Both the position numbers and the translations under genes were made by a program. This document shows, piece after piece, positions 5,450 to 8,551 of a DNA stretch of 8,551 bases (position 1 is its first letter; every line of letters starts with the position of its first letter). Origin of the DNA: Cyclobacteriaceae bacterium (GTDB lineage: Bacteria > Bacteroidota > Bacteroidia > Cytophagales > Cyclobacteriaceae); NCBI GenBank assembly GCA_025455225.1, contig JALOMY010000161.1, positions 1 through 8,551 on the forward strand. The letters are read 5' to 3'. The notes under the pieces were generated by a model that searched no databases, was not told the origin of the DNA, and saw only the letters and a program-made list of their open reading frames with translations.

Positions 5450-6774
5450 TGAAGAGGATTAAATCATTCTTGTCAGTTCTGACTTTATTATGGCTGGCGG
5501 CTGGGATCTTAACATGCAGCGAACCTGAGAAACCAAAACCGTCCATTACATCCATTGATCCTGCACAAGGACAGATAGGAACTGCCGTTTCAATTATTGG
5601 AGAAAATCTATCGTCATCTGTTTCCGTTTCGTTTGGAGGTACCGATGCGCCTATTGCATTCAAATCTGGAACACTGCTTGAAACAGCTGTACCTGCAGGT
5701 TTACCTCCTGGAGAGCTATCCATTGTAGTAAAAGCAGATCATGCGTCATCAAACAGCCTTTCATTTAAAGTATTACCCAGCGAACCTGAGATCACCTCCA
5801 TCGAACCAGATAAAGCATCAACAGGCATGGAGGTTACACTGAAAGGAAAGCATTTAAATACGGCCTCATCCGTAACATTCGGAACTAAAACAACTTCCAC
5901 TTTAGTAGCAAAGAGTGATACTGAAATTAAACTGGTCGTACCGGATGGTCTTGATCCGGGTGCACTTGATGTAACAGTTACCACCGATGGAGGAATTTCG
6001 AATAAAGCGACATTTACCGTTGTTGGTAAACCTACCATCACTTCATTTACCCCAACCATTGGTCCAGTTGGCCGAACAGTATTAATAACCGGGACATTTT
6101 TTGAAGAAGCCAGTATGGTGAAATTCGGAGCGGGAGAACAACTCTTATTTGATATAAAAAATGCAACACTTATTGAAACAACCGTTCCTGCTTCTGCAAC
6201 AACGGGCAAGGTAACCGTTGTAACCCCAGGAGGTGAAGCAGTAAGCACGGTTGATTTTGTAGTTAAAGATGCACCGAAGATAACCAGCTTTACTCCGACC
6301 AGCGGAGCCGTGGGCACAGTCGTTACGATAATCGGTGAAAGCTTTGATGCGGGAGGATTGGCGGTGAAATTCGGAAACGGTACGGCATCAACACCTACTC
6401 TTGTCAGTCCAACTCAGATAACGGCAACAGTTCCGGCTTCTGCTACAACAGGCAAGATCACGGTAGAAACGGCTGCCGGGTCTGTACAAAGTACTGGCAA
6501 CTTTACTGTAATTGGTAGTCCTGCCGTCACTTCGTTTACACCTACGAGCGGAGGTATCGGAACTGAAGTAACCATTACGGGATCCAATTTCATTTCTGTT
6601 ACAAATGTTAAGTTTAATACCACCCTGGTATCCCCCTCCGACTACTCCGTTATTTCCTCAACTCAAATTAAAGCCAAGGTACCCGCAGGTGCAGTGACTG
6701 GTAAGATAATGGATCTTCGGCAAATAATTTCACGGTATTGGTTCCACCAACAATTACATCTTTTAGTCCGGTAA
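5449..6774 (+). CDS. N-terminal part of the IPT/TIG-repeat lipoprotein (441-residue open frame)
   Basis: This is the part still translatable from the ATG at 5449. The leader MKRIKSFLSVLTLLWLAAGILTC has a basic start, a hydrophobic core and a Cys at residue 23 that fits a type II signal peptide, although Thr at -1 is not the commonest lipobox residue. The mature N-terminus CSEPEKPK is acidic just after the Cys, resembling the lipoprotein export signals that send Bacteroidota lipoproteins to the cell surface. Repeats 1-4 span about residues 31-109, 113-192, 194-272 and 275-354, and repeat 5 starts at 357. Each opens with a form of ITSFTPTSGxxGT and contains V(T/S)FG and (T/V)VPxxxxxG. The last 21 residues (MDLRQIISRYWFHQQ onward) are out-of-frame junk after the break. 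A truncated product could still be exported. Confidence 0.75.
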   Translation: MKRIKSFLSVLTLLWLAAGILTCSEPEKPKPSITSIDPAQGQIGTAVSIIGENLSSSVSVSFGGTDAPIAFKSGTLLETAVPAGLPPGELSIVVKADHASSNSLSFKVLPSEPEITSIEPDKASTGMEVTLKGKHLNTASSVTFGTKTTSTLVAKSDTEIKLVVPDGLDPGALDVTVTTDGGISNKATFTVVGKPTITSFTPTIGPVGRTVLITGTFFEEASMVKFGAGEQLLFDIKNATLIETTVPASATTGKVTVVTPGGEAVSTVDFVVKDAPKITSFTPTSGAVGTVVTIIGESFDAGGLAVKFGNGTASTPTLVSPTQITATVPASATTGKITVETAAGSVQSTGNFTVIGSPAVTSFTPTSGGIGTEVTITGSNFISVTNVKFNTTLVSPSDYSVISSTQIKAKVPAGAVTGKIMDLRQIISRYWFHQQLHLLVR

Positions 6775-7457
6775 GCGGTGCACAAGGAAGCAATGTTGTA
6801 ATAACAGGAACAGGATTTTTCGCACCCGCCACAGTATCCTTCAACGGAGTAAACGCCCCTGCATTTACTATTATTTCACCAACGCAAATAAATGTCACAG
6901 TACCTTCCAATGCAACGAGCGGCAAGATTACTGTAACCAACTCAATTGGTTCGGCTACCAGTGCAGCTACATTCTATGTTACTCCTTTTATCTCAGCCAT
7001 TAATCCAACATCCGGGAATCCGGGAACTACAATTACCCTTACCGGTACAAACCTGAATAATTCAACAGTCAGGTTTAATTCCACTAACGTAACTCCGGTT
7101 ACCAATTCCAATACCACCATAACTGCGGTTGTTCCTGCTATGGCTCCCGGGGCCGTGAATGTTTCGGTTGTCAACCCAGGAGGAACCTCAAACAGTAGAA
7201 CCTTTACAGTGACATCACCGGTAGTGTTGGATGAAATAGTTGCTTCGGCCAATATTGCAGGGCAATTAATCCTTCTTAAAGGCAGCAACTTACTGGGCGC
7301 TTCGAAGGTTACGTTTGGAGCCGTACAGGCTAATGTGTTAACTAACACCTCAACTGTGGTTACTGCGTTAATACCGGCCTCGTTGCCTGTAGGAAACTAT
7401 ACCGTACGGGTTGAAACCTCCAACGGAATTTCCAATGGTAAACCGTTTGACTGCTTA
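5539..7457 (+). repeat. Array of eight IPT/TIG-domain-coding repeats of about 80 codons
   Basis: Units start at about 5539, 5785, 6028, 6271, 6517, 6744, 6984 and 7218, roughly 230-245 bases apart. They are degenerate at DNA level but clearly related in protein (ITSFTPTSG, VTITG, VKFG, TVPASATTGK, GNFTV). Units 3 and 4 share a 30-base stretch (6181-6210 and 6427-6456) identical at 26 positions, with all four differences at synonymous third codon positions. The array ends where the unrelated C-terminal domain begins. Confidence 0.82.
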
Positions 7458-7862
7458 AGCGTTCAAAATCCCAATACCGGGGGTGTTACACTAGTCAATG
7501 GCTCGGTTGTTACTCCTCCGGGTAATTTCGTGCCTCCTGTTTCGAACCAATGGAGTAACAATGCCGCTTCAAGTGAAAAATTTTTTTTGGAAGAGACCAC
7601 TTTCAATTCTCCTACAGGAACGTTAAGTGTTGAATACTCCATTGATTTCAATACGGTGGCCAGCGGCACCGGATTTTATGATAAGCCCAATAATTACATT
7701 GAATTTACCCTGGCCGGGGTTCGGTATGTTGGAATATGGACACCCCGTAATGCTTTTAATGATGGATTCGATGATTACTGTGTTTATCATTTAACATTGA
7801 TATCAGCCGAATCAGGCAAACAATTAGAACTTAATGTCAATGTTTTTGGGCCCTGTGAATAA
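6738..7862 (+). CDS. C-terminal part of the IPT/TIG-repeat lipoprotein (second frame)
   Basis: This frame is open from the codon after a TAA at 6702-6704. The TTG at 6738 is an internal codon of the ancestral protein (NNFTVLVPPTITSFSP), not a credible start, and there is no signal peptide, so this part is probably not made unless ribosomes reinitiate or shift frame. It holds repeat 6 (6744-6983), repeat 7 (6984-7214), a more divergent repeat 8 (7218-7457, VVLDEIVASANIAGQLILLKG) and a C-terminal domain (7458-7859). That domain is rich in Asn, Thr and aromatic residues (YIEFTLAGVRYVGIW, DDYCVYHLTLI) and carries Cys in DDYCVY and in the terminal GPCE, possibly a disulfide. I do not recognise the domain. 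It lacks an obvious type IX secretion C-terminal signal. Confidence 0.7.
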   Translation: MVPPTITSFSPVSGAQGSNVVITGTGFFAPATVSFNGVNAPAFTIISPTQINVTVPSNATSGKITVTNSIGSATSAATFYVTPFISAINPTSGNPGTTITLTGTNLNNSTVRFNSTNVTPVTNSNTTITAVVPAMAPGAVNVSVVNPGGTSNSRTFTVTSPVVLDEIVASANIAGQLILLKGSNLLGASKVTFGAVQANVLTNTSTVVTALIPASLPVGNYTVRVETSNGISNGKPFDCLSVQNPNTGGVTLVNGSVVTPPGNFVPPVSNQWSNNAASSEKFFLEETTFNSPTGTLSVEYSIDFNTVASGTGFYDKPNNYIEFTLAGVRYVGIWTPRNAFNDGFDDYCVYHLTLISAESGKQLELNVNVFGPCE

Positions 7863-7868
7863 ATTATA

Positions 7869-8551
7869 ATGAATCGAAAATCTCTGCTGAAACTCGCCAT
7901 TCTGTTTTTAATTGTAAATACGGTTCAGGCACAATCGAAAAGAAGACAGATTTATGACTCCCTTCTGGTGGGAGATAAAATTACCCCGATCGTATCATCC
8001 GTAATGATGCCAAAGGGTTATACGGAGATTATTCTCTCCAATTCCATGTTTACTACCAATTCGGTGTATAATTCAGATGGTGAGTCATTAAATCTGAACA
8101 ATCGGATTACCTACCTTTTTAATACGCTTCAGGTTACTTACGGTGCTTCTTCTTCAGCACGTTTTAATGTTGGGCTTGATGTTTCTTATCGCACCGGTCG
8201 TGCAGATTCCGATCCGGAAAGTTCTCCCTGGAAGGTATTTGGCAACAGCAGCGAAGGATTAATCGAATATGAACGTGGACTCACTTCAATTGGATTACGG
8301 GCACGGTATGTTCCAACACGAAACCGAAATTTCGTTATTCAAAACACGTTTGTCGTGCCCTTTGGCTCATCCGACCCGGATAATGAATTTCTGGGTGATA
8401 ACCGGTATGCGTTCAATACCCAATTTCTGTATACGTACCTGGCGGGAAGAAAAGTATTTCTATTTGGCCAGGCGGATGTACTGTATCGGTTTAAAGACGA
8501 TCGGTATGAATCCGATTTTACAATTCCGATTAATCTGTATTGTTCATACAT
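7869..8551 (+). CDS. Outer-membrane beta-barrel-like protein, 3'-truncated by the window edge
   Basis: The frame opens at the ATG at 7869, 6 bases after the TIG gene stop, and stays open to the right edge, giving 227 visible residues. The signal peptide MNRKSLLKLAILFLIVNTVQA is followed by QSKRRQIYDSLLVG. The rest shows repeated short amphipathic strands with alternating polar and hydrophobic residues and frequent aromatic ends (RFNVGLDVSYRTGRA, SIGLRARYVPT, NFVIQNTFVVPFG, FNTQFLYTYLAG, VFLFGQADVLYRF), the pattern of a beta-barrel in the outer membrane. I do not recognise a specific family, and the C-terminal end is missing. There is no Shine-Dalgarno sequence; the leader is A/T-rich, as is usual for the phylum. 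The tight spacing implies co-transcription with the TIG lipoprotein, so the two may form a surface complex. That link is an inference. Confidence 0.78.
   Translation, partial: MNRKSLLKLAILFLIVNTVQAQSKRRQIYDSLLVGDKITPIVSSVMMPKGYTEIILSNSMFTTNSVYNSDGESLNLNNRITYLFNTLQVTYGASSSARFNVGLDVSYRTGRADSDPESSPWKVFGNSSEGLIEYERGLTSIGLRARYVPTRNRNFVIQNTFVVPFGSSDPDNEFLGDNRYAFNTQFLYTYLAGRKVFLFGQADVLYRFKDDRYESDFTIPINLYCSY

Larger units (their letters stand above)
5449..7862 (+). pseudogene. IPT/TIG-repeat surface lipoprotein gene, interrupted by a frame break near 6708
   Basis: Reading 5449-6708 in one frame and 6705-7862 in the next gives one protein of about 800 residues: a lipoprotein signal peptide, eight tandem IPT/TIG (Ig-like) repeats and a 134-residue C-terminal domain. 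The reconstructed repeat 5 runs VPAGAVTGKI then NGSSANNFTV. The sister repeats have six residues (TVTNSI, TVETAA, TVVTPG) between GKI/GKV and the following Gly, where repeat 5 has only 2 bases, so 16 bases appear to be missing. As it stands, translation ends at the TAA at 6772-6774 after 441 residues and loses repeats 6-8 and the C-terminal domain. TIG domains are beta-sandwiches used as stalks in surface adhesion or polysaccharide-binding proteins. A barrel-like outer-membrane protein gene starts 6 bases after the end. A recent natural mutation is the favoured reading; an assembly error is possible. Confidence 0.72.

Noticed and set aside
5739..6317. Long minus-strand open frames opposite the TIG repeats
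   Set aside because: They mirror the Thr/Val-rich codon pattern of the plus-strand repeats and have no start context or known domain. The same holds for 6414-6623, 6668-6940 and 6974-7348.
6705..6771. Programmed -1 ribosomal frameshift in the TIG gene
   Set aside because: No X XXY YYZ slippery heptamer in the correct frame was found, and the joined repeat would still lack five residues present in its sister repeats.
8339..8551. Minus-strand open frame at the right edge
   Set aside because: It lies opposite the barrel-like protein, whose signal peptide and strand pattern are clear on the plus strand.

Overview
The window looks like chromosomal DNA of a Bacteroidota bacterium, most likely of the Cytophagales type. 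This is an inference from gene content and style, not from a marker gene. The evidence is A/T-rich start regions mostly without Shine-Dalgarno sequences, a secreted caspase-like peptidase, a lipoprotein built from tandem IPT/TIG repeats with acidic residues after the lipid-modified cysteine, and signal peptides ending in 'AQ'. I see no rRNA, tRNA, CRISPR array or transposase.

Layout. Positions 2-523: 3' part of a gene for a NYN (PIN-like) nuclease with a C-terminal OST-HTH/LOTUS domain, cut by the window edge. 586-900: small protein with three predicted membrane segments. 1125-1856: class I SAM-dependent methyltransferase. 2064-2825: ROK-family kinase resembling polyphosphate glucokinase. 2931-3443: GNAT acetyltransferase of the RimJ/RimL type. 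These five plus-strand genes are separated by gaps of about 60-220 bases and look like separate housekeeping or accessory genes rather than one pathway.

The second half is devoted to exported proteins. A caspase-like peptidase (minus strand, 3561-4415) diverges from a secreted protein with an Ig-like N-terminal part and a helical/coiled-coil C-terminal part (4504-5367). The intergenic region is 88 bases. A hairpin, a candidate promoter and a palindrome follow. Next comes a long IPT/TIG-repeat lipoprotein gene (5449-7862) with about eight repeats. It is split by a frame break near 6708, best explained by a 16-base deletion inside repeat 5. Six bases later an outer-membrane beta-barrel-like protein begins (7869) and runs off the right edge.

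The TIG lipoprotein and the barrel-like protein are probably one transcription unit for a cell-surface structure. The caspase and its divergent neighbour may be a functional pair, but only position and shared export signals suggest this. The most reviewable observations are the 16-base deletion, the perfect 15-base palindrome overlapping the TIG gene's start codon, and the caspase/Ig-coil divergent pair. I do not see a clearly new defence or mobile system here.
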